The notes under the pieces were generated by a model, which saw only the letters and a list, made by a program, of their open reading frames with translations, did no database searches and was not told where the DNA came from. Both the position numbers and the translations under genes were made by a program. 5,257 nucleotides of DNA from Acidobacteriaceae bacterium (GTDB lineage Bacteria > Acidobacteriota > Terriglobia > Terriglobales > Acidobacteriaceae). Within the stretch, counting starts at the first letter, position 1. Every line of letters begins with the position of its first letter. The stretch covers positions 1 to 5,257 of the forward strand of contig PMWR01000498.1 in the NCBI GenBank assembly GCA_003166055.1. The letters are read 5' to 3'. Shown here in pieces: positions 1 through 5,238 of this stretch.

Positions 1-363
1 GAGGTGGTTGGCATCCTGATGGCGCTGTTCCTTGGGACCTTCGGCGTCCACCACTTTTATCTGCGGCGGACGGGGTTGGGGATTCTCTATTGCGTCTTCT
101 GCTGGACGGGAATCACGACGATCCTTGGATTTATCGAGTGCTTCTTCATGCCGGGGCGGGTACGCGAGTTCAACGCGATCCAAGCCGCGGGGATTGCGGC
201 GGCGCTGGGAATTGTGATGCCGGGGTGGGGCCAGCCGCTCAACGTCACGGTGAACATGCCGCCTGCGCCGAGCCAGCCGGGCGCGCTGATTGCGTGCGGA
301 CGCTGCCAGCAGACCAACCCTCCAGGGGCACGGTTCTGCTCGGCTTGCGGCGGGACGCTGTAA
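1..363 (+). CDS. TM2-domain membrane protein with C-terminal zinc ribbon (5' end outside window)
   Basis: The frame is open to the first base of the window. A GTG lies at base 4, but the TM2 family normally has residues before the first helix, so the true start is probably upstream and this is a 5'-partial gene. Counting from that GTG, the first hydrophobic helix continues into the TM2 signature G-T-F-G-V-H-H-F-Y-L with R-R-T-G-L-G-I-L (about residues 11-28). A second helix (about 29-49) follows, with an acidic residue (E45) where the family usually has Asp. A Pro-rich linker (about 76-93) leads to a zinc ribbon with Cys at 98, 101, 112 and 115 (CxxC...CxxC). TM2 proteins are small two-helix inner-membrane proteins of unclear function; a ribbon fused at the end is a known arrangement, and its metal or partner is unknown. 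The TAA stop at 361-363 is convergent with the next gene, 8 bases away. No terminator hairpin is visible between them. Confidence 0.85.
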   Translation, partial: EVVGILMALFLGTFGVHHFYLRRTGLGILYCVFCWTGITTILGFIECFFMPGRVREFNAIQAAGIAAALGIVMPGWGQPLNVTVNMPPAPSQPGALIACGRCQQTNPPGARFCSACGGTL

Positions 364-371
364 ATGCGTAG

Positions 372-2210
372 CTATTTCGAACTGGGCTGAGCAGGTGGTT
401 GAATACCGAGCGGGAGCGGGAGTTCGACTACGCCCAGGCGGTTGCTCTGGTTGTCGCGGACGCCTACGCGAAGATAGCGCGCGGTGACCGGAACATTCAA
501 GACCAGGCGATAGCGATAGCCGCTGGCTTGCGCGGCAGCTGAGTTCTCCGGAGTCATCGCGGTCTTGAGTTGGAGGCGGGCGCCGTTGAGGCTCTGGCCG
601 CCGGGTCCGTAGGCGATGGCCGCGAATTCCATGACAAGATGCTGCTTGCCGTCCTCACCGGGAGAGAGGGTGACGTGGCGGGCAAGCACCGCGAAATCGA
701 TCGCATACTGCTGAACATCGATGGGCTTGACTTCGGGCACGCCCTGGAACTTGGCCAAGGCTTCGAGTTGCTGAGGCGTTGCCGGGGCAGGATTGCCTGC
801 GGTGAGGTGGGTCAGGAACGGCAGGTCCTCGACCTGCGGAGTTCCGAGCGCAAGGGCTACACCAAGCGAGTCCACTTCGTGGGTGACGGTCGCCAGGTCG
901 TCTGAAAAATAACTGCGGCGATAGGAGACCTGGTAGCCGTGACGACTGAGGTCGATGCGAATCTTGCGCAGGCGGCCGTCGAATTTCTTGTCGGTGGGGT
1001 CGTAGGAGACGGTGTAGTAGTCGCTGCCCTCGTCGACGGCTTTGGTGAAGGCTTCTTTGAGGCCGTTGGTGTTGAAGAAAGCTTCGCCGCCGGTTTCAGC
1101 CGCGAGGTTGGAGAGCGTGGCGTGTTCGGCGGCCTGCGAGGCGCTGAAGCGCTGCTGCTGCGCGATGGCCGGATTGACCGGACTCGGCGCGGTGTTGGCG
1201 ATGCCGCCGCCTCCGCCATGGGCCTGTAGATTGATGCGGCTGGAGGCGGAGAAGGCCGAGTTGTTCATCAGGCCGCGCACGTCGATTGCGTAGACCGAGG
1301 TATGGCTGAGGTTGAGCAGATCGGCGACCTTCTTCTGGCTCTCGGTGTAATTGCGCTGGCTTTGGAAGGGATTGGTGTCAGAGCCCTCGGGCAGGACCGA
1401 AAGAGGAAATGAGCCGGAGAGCCAGAGGAGGTTTTTGCGCCCCGGAAGCGGCATGAGGAACTGGGCGATGGCGGTGAATGCATCCTCGGTGATCTGGACC
1501 TGCAGATCCTGGCGGAAATCGCGTTCGTTGTTTTCCATTTGCGAAAGGAGCGCCGCAGCCTGGGCCCCTACGGTGTCCCTGGGGTCCAGATCGGCGGCCG
1601 CCTTTTCGCTGGCCTCGTGGATGTCCTTGTCGGGCGAGTCGACGTAGCTGGGCTGCGTGCCCGCGTGATTTCCGTTGGCCGCTGCGAGGAGTGCATCCTG
1701 GTCCGCGGTGAAACCCTGCAGAAGCTCAAGGTGATTGCCGAGGACGAAGATGGCATAGCGGCCGGGCGGACGGTTCTTGAGAAATGCGACCAGTTCGTCG
1801 TGAGCGTAGTGCTGGTAATCGGGCGCCGTGCTCAGCAGGTCATAAAGGATGACGTTGAGCGGTCCGGAAGCCTTGGGATCGGGAAGATTGGAGAAGGTGT
1901 TGGGCGGCAAAGCCGGAGGCGGCGGAGCGGTGGATGCATCCTGGCGATGCTCTTCAAAAGAGGCAATTTGCTGCTCGACGCCATCCTCGAAGATGCGGAA
2001 ATCTGCCTGAGTCAGGCCTTGAATCGGCCTTCCCTGGCTGTCGGACACGGTGATGTCTTCGAGGACGCGGCGGGTTTCCACGTGAAACACGGTGCCGGTG
2101 TCATTCGAAGCAGGAGGGAGAGCCGCGGGCGATTGGGCGACGGCAGGTGCAAGGAGGAGGATGGAAAGAAAGAATCCTGCACCGGCAGGCTTTGAATGCG
2201 TTTTCATCAT
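372..2210 (-). CDS. Secreted VWFA-related Acidobacterial domain protein
   Basis: This 612-residue protein has the layout of the VWFA-related Acidobacterial domain family (TIGR03436 type). A Sec signal peptide is visible: basic start, hydrophobic core at about 12-22, and a likely cleavage after A-V-A-Q near residue 26. Residues 40-86 form the beta-rich N-terminal module (V-T/S-D-x-x-G-R-P-I-x-G-L-T-x-x-D-F-x-I-F-E-D-G). The VWA-like core spans about 117-440: strand L-N-V-I-L-Y-D-L-L-S-T (118-128), P-G-R-K-N-L-L-W-L-S-G (256-266), V-Y-A-I-D-V-R-G-L (306-314), and the closing Y-Y-T-V-S-Y-D-P...Y-R-R-S-Y-F segment. The MIDAS motif is degenerate (D124-LL-S127-T128, not DxSxS), so metal-dependent ligand binding is doubtful. 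A Gly run (332-336) marks a loop. Residues 440-612 form a beta-rich C-terminal extension. The role is unknown, presumably extracytoplasmic adhesion or complex assembly. The start is supported by AGAGGA (2220-2225) 9 bases upstream of tandem ATGs; the second ATG (2207) is also possible. Confidence 0.93.
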   Translation of the reverse strand: MMKTHSKPAGAGFFLSILLLAPAVAQSPAALPPASNDTGTVFHVETRRVLEDITVSDSQGRPIQGLTQADFRIFEDGVEQQIASFEEHRQDASTAPPPPALPPNTFSNLPDPKASGPLNVILYDLLSTAPDYQHYAHDELVAFLKNRPPGRYAIFVLGNHLELLQGFTADQDALLAAANGNHAGTQPSYVDSPDKDIHEASEKAAADLDPRDTVGAQAAALLSQMENNERDFRQDLQVQITEDAFTAIAQFLMPLPGRKNLLWLSGSFPLSVLPEGSDTNPFQSQRNYTESQKKVADLLNLSHTSVYAIDVRGLMNNSAFSASSRINLQAHGGGGGIANTAPSPVNPAIAQQQRFSASQAAEHATLSNLAAETGGEAFFNTNGLKEAFTKAVDEGSDYYTVSYDPTDKKFDGRLRKIRIDLSRHGYQVSYRRSYFSDDLATVTHEVDSLGVALALGTPQVEDLPFLTHLTAGNPAPATPQQLEALAKFQGVPEVKPIDVQQYAIDFAVLARHVTLSPGEDGKQHLVMEFAAIAYGPGGQSLNGARLQLKTAMTPENSAAAQASGYRYRLVLNVPVTARYLRVGVRDNQSNRLGVVELPLPLGIQPPAQPSSK

Positions 2211-2219
2211 CGGAAAAAA

Positions 2220-2225
2220 TCCTCT
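2220..2225 (-). promoter_or_regulatory. Shine-Dalgarno site of the VWFA-related gene
   Basis: On the minus strand this reads AGAGGA, 9 bases before the first of two consecutive ATG codons (2210 and 2207). It supports the start chosen for the VWFA-related protein, and the signal peptide follows immediately. Confidence 0.65.
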
Positions 2226-2280
2226 GCGATTCCGATTCCAGTTGGCTTGCCTCGTGCTTGGTGGGTTGAAGATTTTGCTG

Positions 2281-2336
2281 TCCGGGATTCATTTCCCGGG
2301 TCTCAAACCCGCGACGTCGGGCATCCGGCAGTGAGA
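2281..2336. repeat. Cluster of short inverted repeats (possible REP-like element)
   Basis: Several self-complementary units lie side by side. CCGGGA (2282-2287) pairs with TCCCGG (2294-2299) around a 6-base loop. GGGT (2298-2301) pairs with ACCC (2307-2310). CCCG (2308-2311) pairs with CGGG (2318-2321). TCTCA (2301-2305) pairs with TGAGA (2332-2336) and encloses the third hairpin. Some of these pairings exclude each other. No run of T follows any of them on either strand, so this is not a classical intrinsic terminator. Position between two co-directional genes and GC-rich stems suit a dispersed extragenic palindromic element or a barrier to 3' exonucleases, but copy number elsewhere in the genome cannot be seen here. 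Confidence 0.4.
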
Positions 2337-2356
2337 GTCCTTGAAATCTTCGAATC

Positions 2357-2956
2357 TCAGTCGCTTTCGGTTAGCTGCCCAGCCAGGAGCCCTTCAAGAT
2401 ACTCAGCCAGCTTGGATACATTGAAATGACCATCGTTCCAATGACGGTCAGCGTCCTTCAATGCCGCATAGTAGGGAATCCTGTTCTCCCTAATCCGCTC
2501 TGGAACAATCCTGCTGCCCGGCAATAGCCTGCCTTGCCTCAGGCAAAGAAGGTAGTAGCACGCAGCTCTTGCTGTTCTTCCGTTGCCCTCTACAAATGGA
2601 TGAATCCAATTGAGCCTCCAGAGGGCATATGCTGGAAGCAGCGTTGGATGGTCGAGAACATCCCAGTTTTCGTGAATGAGCGAGAAGAACCTGTCCATTT
2701 CATTTGAAACATCCTTGAAATGGGGAGGTAAATGATTCCCAACATAGATCGGCTCTTCCCGGTACCGTCCGCCAAATTGAGCGATGTTCGCGACGGCTGC
2801 TGCATTCAACGACCACAGGGTGTACTTGTCGAACGCCTCAATCCCCTTCGCCAGCCCAATCTCAATGCAATTCAAAAGAAGGTCGTATTGCCGTAAAAGG
2901 TTCTGCTCTTGAACTCTTGCATACAACTCCGGATTGTCGCTTTCCCTGACGCTCAT
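2357..2956 (-). CDS. fic: Fic-domain protein (probable AMP/NMP transferase)
   Basis: This 199-residue protein carries the full Fic motif H119-P-F-V-E-G-N-G-R-T-A-R130, including catalytic His119, acidic Glu123 and the phosphate-binding GNGR. Upstream, F-G-G-R-Y-R (61-66) and the following residues match the helix and beta-flap that position the target. Near the end, L-A-E-Y-L-E-G-L (183-190) matches the usual closing helix of the core. The length is that of a bare Fic domain with no added DNA-binding or target domain. Fic enzymes usually transfer AMP from ATP to a Ser/Thr/Tyr hydroxyl of a protein; some use other nucleotides, and the target here is unknown. No exact (S/T)xxxE(G/N) auto-inhibitory motif is present at either end, so inhibition may come from another protein, with the 74-residue product of the gene 17 bases upstream as the candidate. 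No good Shine-Dalgarno precedes the ATG, which fits translation coupled to that gene. GC is clearly lower than in flanking genes, suggesting acquisition by transfer. Confidence 0.92.
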   Translation of the reverse strand: MSVRESDNPELYARVQEQNLLRQYDLLLNCIEIGLAKGIEAFDKYTLWSLNAAAVANIAQFGGRYREEPIYVGNHLPPHFKDVSNEMDRFFSLIHENWDVLDHPTLLPAYALWRLNWIHPFVEGNGRTARAACYYLLCLRQGRLLPGSRIVPERIRENRIPYYAALKDADRHWNDGHFNVSKLAEYLEGLLAGQLTESD

Positions 2957-2973
2957 GGGCTTGTCTGTCGAAC

Positions 2974-3198
2974 TTAGTTTTGCTCGTCTGGGGTTGCAAA
3001 GAGGCGTACGCTTTGGGAAGCTTGGCGAACGCTGATTTTTGTTATTCGATCTGAATTCAGCGCGTTGCCAAATGCAAAGCTGACTCTCTGTTCGCGCAAC
3101 TCGCTGTCAGTTACGACGCGGTTTCGCGATTCGCTGAGAAGGCGAAGCAACGTTTCGTTCGCATTAACGACGCCAAGAAACTGCTTCCGATCTGCCAT
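2974..3198 (-). CDS. Small 74-residue protein upstream of fic, candidate Fic partner/antitoxin
   Basis: I do not recognise this family with certainty. The ATG at 3198 is preceded by GGAGA (3205-3209) at 6 bases, a good ribosome binding site. The same frame stays open back to an ATG at 3381, but that extension has no such site and odd composition, so the short form is preferred. The protein has no signal peptide or membrane helix. The first half is predicted helical (about 12-38: N-E-T-L-L-R-L-L-S-E-S through S-E-L-R-E-Q), followed by S-F-A-F-G-N (40-45) and a polar helix with R-I-T-K-I-S-V-R-Q-A-S (51-61). Its size and position directly before fic (17 bases between stop and ATG) resemble the VbhA/VbhT arrangement, where a small antitoxin blocks the Fic ATP pocket. 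The canonical inhibitory motif (S/T)xxxE(G/N) is not exact: the nearest are S32-ELR-E36-Q and S40-FAF-G44-N. The antitoxin role is therefore inference from context. Confidence 0.65.
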   Translation of the reverse strand: MADRKQFLGVVNANETLLRLLSESRNRVVTDSELREQRVSFAFGNALNSDRITKISVRQASQSVRLFATPDEQN

Positions 3199-3204
3199 GA
3201 CACA

Positions 3205-3209
3205 TCTCC
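3205..3209 (-). promoter_or_regulatory. Shine-Dalgarno site deciding the start of the 74-residue gene
   Basis: On the minus strand this reads GGAGA, 6 bases before the ATG at 3198. It is the best ribosome binding site in the two-gene unit and favours the short start over the in-frame ATG at 3381. Confidence 0.6.
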
Positions 3210-3232
3210 GTCTGCTTCTTTTCCGTTGCAAC

Positions 3233-3238
3233 ATCATA
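3233..3238 (-). promoter_or_regulatory. Possible -10 element of the small gene-fic unit
   Basis: The minus strand reads TATGAT, five of six bases of the sigma70 consensus. A transcript would start near 3226 and reach the ATG at 3198 with a leader of about 28 bases that includes the GGAGA site. No good -35 hexamer is seen at 16-18 bases upstream, so the call is tentative. Confidence 0.3.
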
Positions 3239-3383
3239 ACCCAATTGAGACCCCACTGTTTGCCAGAGGAGGAGGCCTGGTTGCCAAGCATAGGCTCCAG
3301 GTTGATTCTGTCGGCGAGCATGGCTGCCCCAGAACCAAGAACTGGCTGCCATTGGAACGTACCGAATCGCTTCGGTTGCATCC

Positions 3384-4316
3384 TTACATGTTGGCGTGGC
3401 CGGAACGCATGGACTCGTTGAACTGAGGCTTGGTGAAGTTGAGTGCGGCTTCGAGCGTGGCCTGGTACTCCGGCGCGCGTGCAAGTAACTGCGGCGTTGC
3501 CGCGGCAAATTCGCCGTCGAGCACCATCAGGCCCTCACCGGCTTCGTTGCCGGCAATGCGCAGCAGTTCGGCCTCACTGGTGTTCAGATATTGTGCGTCG
3601 CGGGGATCGGCGATCCAGACCGGTTTGCCCTCACCGAGCACGCCGGAGAGCCAGTAGACCTTGCGCAGCAGGTAGTCGAGACGCTCGGCATCGCTGGTTT
3701 CGGTGAACAGAAACTTCTTTTGCCAGCGGCTATAAAAACGGGTGGTGACCGGCACGGGCTGGCGGTTGCCGGACTTGAGAAACTCCAACTGGCCGAAATC
3801 CACCGTCTTGCGGACCGCGTTGTAGACGAAGCTCTCCGCAAAGGGTTGCTCCATGGCGGGCACAATCTCAGCAAACGTGAGCGTGACCGAAGCGGCGATC
3901 TTGGCGTGGAGGTTGTGCGTGCCGCCGTCGGCAAGGTGAATTTCGCCGTGGACGATGTGGGTGTCCGCGCCGGAGGTGGAGCGGTGGAAGGGCCATTGGA
4001 ACTGGCCGAAGGCCAGGGGCAGGCCACCGAGCGTGACGTAGCACTCGGGACGGGGATTGCGCAGGCGCCTGGCTTCGCCGGCCAGATGGGCCGTCATAGT
4101 GGGCAGCAGGTCGGGCTTGTCGAATTCAAAACCCTGGCTCAGCTCCAGCTTGAGCGTGCGGCCGGCAAGTCCTGGGTCCGGCGAGCCGAGTTGGAAGACT
4201 GTCGTGGGCTCGCCATGAAAGTCGGACCCTTCGGTTGTTGAGACCAGAACCAATCCGGCCTGCGCTGCGGCCGTTTGCACGGAGGTAACGAGATTAGATT
4301 TCAAATCGACTGTCAT
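3384..4316 (-). CDS. Uncharacterised cytoplasmic protein, about 310 residues
   Basis: I do not recognise this family. From the ATG at 4316 the protein begins M-T-V-D-L-K-S-N and has 310 residues, with no signal peptide and no clear membrane helix, so it is probably cytoplasmic. The first 80 residues alternate strands and an amphipathic helix. A conserved-looking middle part contains P-E-C-Y-V-T-L-G-G-L-P-L-A-F-G and H-I-V-H-G-E-I-H-L-A-D-G-G-T-H-N-L-H. The last 150 residues are mixed helix with several Trp and Tyr (F-Y-S-R-W-Q-K-K-F, K-V-Y-W-L-S-G-V-L-G-E-G-K-P-V-W-I-A-D-P-R-D). I see no Walker, HTH or protease motif. The frame extends to an ATG at 4385 (333 residues), but that one has no Shine-Dalgarno, would nearly touch the divergent ABC gene, and adds an Arg-rich tail read through the likely promoter. 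The start at 4316 has AGGA (about 4327-4330) 10 bases upstream. GC is high, as in the bulk of the window (38/60 in one block). Confidence 0.75.
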   Translation of the reverse strand: MTVDLKSNLVTSVQTAAAQAGLVLVSTTEGSDFHGEPTTVFQLGSPDPGLAGRTLKLELSQGFEFDKPDLLPTMTAHLAGEARRLRNPRPECYVTLGGLPLAFGQFQWPFHRSTSGADTHIVHGEIHLADGGTHNLHAKIAASVTLTFAEIVPAMEQPFAESFVYNAVRKTVDFGQLEFLKSGNRQPVPVTTRFYSRWQKKFLFTETSDAERLDYLLRKVYWLSGVLGEGKPVWIADPRDAQYLNTSEAELLRIAGNEAGEGLMVLDGEFAAATPQLLARAPEYQATLEAALNFTKPQFNESMRSGHANM

Positions 4317-4353
4317 TCGGACGGGATCCTGAATAGGGAATCGCTGCACTCCT

Positions 4354-4359
4354 ATTCTA
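4354..4359 (-). promoter_or_regulatory. Possible -10 element of the 310-residue protein gene
   Basis: The minus strand reads TAGAAT, five of six bases of the consensus. The predicted transcript start is near 4347, giving a leader of about 30 bases that contains the AGGA site before the ATG at 4316. No convincing -35 hexamer is found. It supports the shorter start for this gene. Confidence 0.3.
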
Positions 4360-4386
4360 AGGGAGGAGCGGGGCAGGCGTCGCATT

Positions 4387-4392
4387 TACAAT
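4387..4392 (+). promoter_or_regulatory. Possible -10 element of the ABC ATPase gene (leaderless arrangement)
   Basis: TACAAT, five of six bases of the consensus, ends 6 bases before the GTG start at 4399. A transcript starting at the usual distance would begin on or next to the start codon. There is no usable Shine-Dalgarno before the GTG, so a leaderless message is plausible. A -35 hexamer is not evident. Confidence 0.3.
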
Positions 4393-4398
4393 GGAAAT

Positions 4399-5172
4399 GT
4401 GCAGCCAGAGAACGCTTCGCCGATCATTCTCGCCGAGAATTTGACGAAAGTTTATGCCACCGGCCGACTTGCGGTTACCGCGGTGCGCGGGGTTTCGCTT
4501 GCCGTGGAGCGCGGGGAGTTTGTGGCCATTGTGGGACCGTCGGGTTCGGGCAAGTCCACGCTTTTTTATCTGCTGGGCGGGCTCACGCGGGCGACCAGCG
4601 GGCGGGTGGTCATTGACGGCGTGGATTTTGCCACACTCAACGACGCCGAGCGCACCAGGCTGCGGAAACACCGCATCGGCTTCGTGTTTCAGAAGTTCAA
4701 CCTGCTTTCGACGCTCTCGGCCATGGGCAATATCGAGATCGCGCACGCCGTCAGCGGGCGCAAAGAGCCTCTGGATCTGAAGTATCTCGACCATCTCTGC
4801 GATCTTTTGGCGATCCGTGGCCGGCTTCAACACAGGCCCTCGGAGCTGAGCGGCGGCGAGCAGCAGCGCGTGGCAATTGCGCGGGCGCTGATTACGCGGC
4901 CGGCCATCGTCCTGGCGGACGAGCCGACGGGCAATCTGGATACCAGGAACTCCGACGCGGTGCTGGAGATGCTGCTCAAGTCGAATCGCGAGCTGGGACA
5001 GACTACGCTGATGATCACGCACAATCCCGAGGCGGCTTCGATTGCGAGCCGGATCTTGTACATGCGGGACGGGGAGATTGTGCGGGAGGAGAAAGGCTCG
5101 CGGACGGCGGTATCCTTATCCGGGGCCGGGGTGGTGCTGCCCGCGGCAATTGCTTCACCGGCTGAGGTTTGA
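4399..5172 (+). CDS. ABC transporter ATP-binding protein, LolD/MacB type
   Basis: This is a complete 257-residue nucleotide-binding subunit. Visible motifs are Walker A G46-P-S-G-S-G-K52-S-T54, the Q-loop glutamine Q98 in G-F-V-F-Q-K-F-N-L-L, signature L150-S-G-G-E-Q-Q156, Walker B I-V-L-A-D174-E175-P, D-loop N-L-D (179-181) and switch His208 in I-T-H-N-P. The F-Q-x-F-N-L-L segment and overall length place it in the LolD/MacB/FtsE-like group, which powers FtsX-like permeases acting on lipoproteins, macrolides, peptides or cell-wall enzymes at the inner membrane. Which substrate applies cannot be told. Residues 232-257 form a short hydrophobic, Ala-rich tail beyond the usual end. The only in-frame start is GTG; no upstream in-frame ATG exists before a stop at 4330-4332. 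No permease or periplasmic adaptor gene lies on either side in this window (a tRNA follows), so it appears to be an orphan ATPase or the first gene of a distant set. Confidence 0.92.
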   Translation: MQPENASPIILAENLTKVYATGRLAVTAVRGVSLAVERGEFVAIVGPSGSGKSTLFYLLGGLTRATSGRVVIDGVDFATLNDAERTRLRKHRIGFVFQKFNLLSTLSAMGNIEIAHAVSGRKEPLDLKYLDHLCDLLAIRGRLQHRPSELSGGEQQRVAIARALITRPAIVLADEPTGNLDTRNSDAVLEMLLKSNRELGQTTLMITHNPEAASIASRILYMRDGEIVREEKGSRTAVSLSGAGVVLPAAIASPAEV

Positions 5173-5195
5173 AGCCGGAGCGGAGCGTCGGCGGT

Positions 5196-5224
5196 TTGAC
5201 CTGGTTTTGGCCGCCCGGTATACT
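5196..5224 (+). promoter_or_regulatory. Sigma70-type promoter of the tRNA gene
   Basis: A -35 hexamer TTGACC (5196-5201) and a -10 hexamer TATACT (5219-5224), each five of six consensus bases, are separated by exactly 17 bases. The predicted start near 5231 lies about 8 bases before the mature tRNA 5' end, as expected for a strongly expressed stable RNA with a short leader removed by RNase P. It is the clearest promoter in the window. Confidence 0.8.
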
Positions 5225-5238
5225 CAGTACTGCAACAA

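Larger units (their letters stand above)
2211..2356. other. Intergenic stretch between fic and the VWFA gene
   Basis: These 146 bases hold the Shine-Dalgarno of the VWFA-related gene at the left end and a cluster of short inverted repeats to the right (listed separately). I find no convincing sigma70 promoter for the VWFA gene on the minus strand, no T-tract terminator after fic, and no small open frame with a ribosome binding site. The gap is long enough that the VWFA gene probably has its own promoter and is not read through from fic; that is inference. Confidence 0.5.
3199..3383. other. Intergenic stretch upstream of the small gene-fic pair
   Basis: These 185 bases lie between the stop of the 310-residue protein and the start of the small gene. 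On the minus strand one frame is open throughout, starting with ATG at 3381 just two bases after the TAA of the upstream gene (TAA-GG-ATG), and runs in phase into the 74-residue protein. The 61 residues it would add contain no recognisable motif and there is no Shine-Dalgarno, so I treat it as non-coding. It holds a possible -10 element (3233-3238). I see no attachment site, direct repeat or terminator. Confidence 0.45.

Noticed and set aside
1539..2195. 218-codon open frame on the plus strand inside the VWFA-related gene
   Set aside because: Antisense shadow of a well-supported gene in high-GC DNA; no recognisable motif and no ribosome binding site.
2282..2299. Hairpin as an intrinsic terminator after fic
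   Set aside because: The 6-base stem is not followed by a run of T on either strand.
2393..2414. Possible C-terminal Fic auto-inhibitory motif (A-E-Y-L-E-G, residues 184-189; also S181-KLA-E185)
   Set aside because: This segment matches the ordinary closing helix of the Fic core (the F-F-L-E-G-V type ending), and neither reading fits (S/T)xxxE(G/N) exactly.
3591..4241. 216-codon open frame on the plus strand opposite the 310-residue protein gene
   Set aside because: Composition fits an antisense shadow (Gly, Val and Ala-rich, no domain); the minus-strand frame is longer and has a Shine-Dalgarno.
4317..4385. N-terminal extension of the 310-residue protein to the ATG at 4385
   Set aside because: No Shine-Dalgarno; the added 23 residues are Arg-rich and read through a likely promoter; the start at 4316 has AGGA at a suitable distance.
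4391..4444. 17-codon frame starting with ATG at 4391, overlapping the ABC gene start
   Set aside because: Out of frame with the ATPase, no Shine-Dalgarno, and no sign of a leader peptide function; probably chance.
4357..5022. 221-codon open frame on the minus strand opposite the ABC ATPase
   Set aside because: The ATPase frame carries every expected motif; the antisense product is Arg/Gln/His-rich with no domain.
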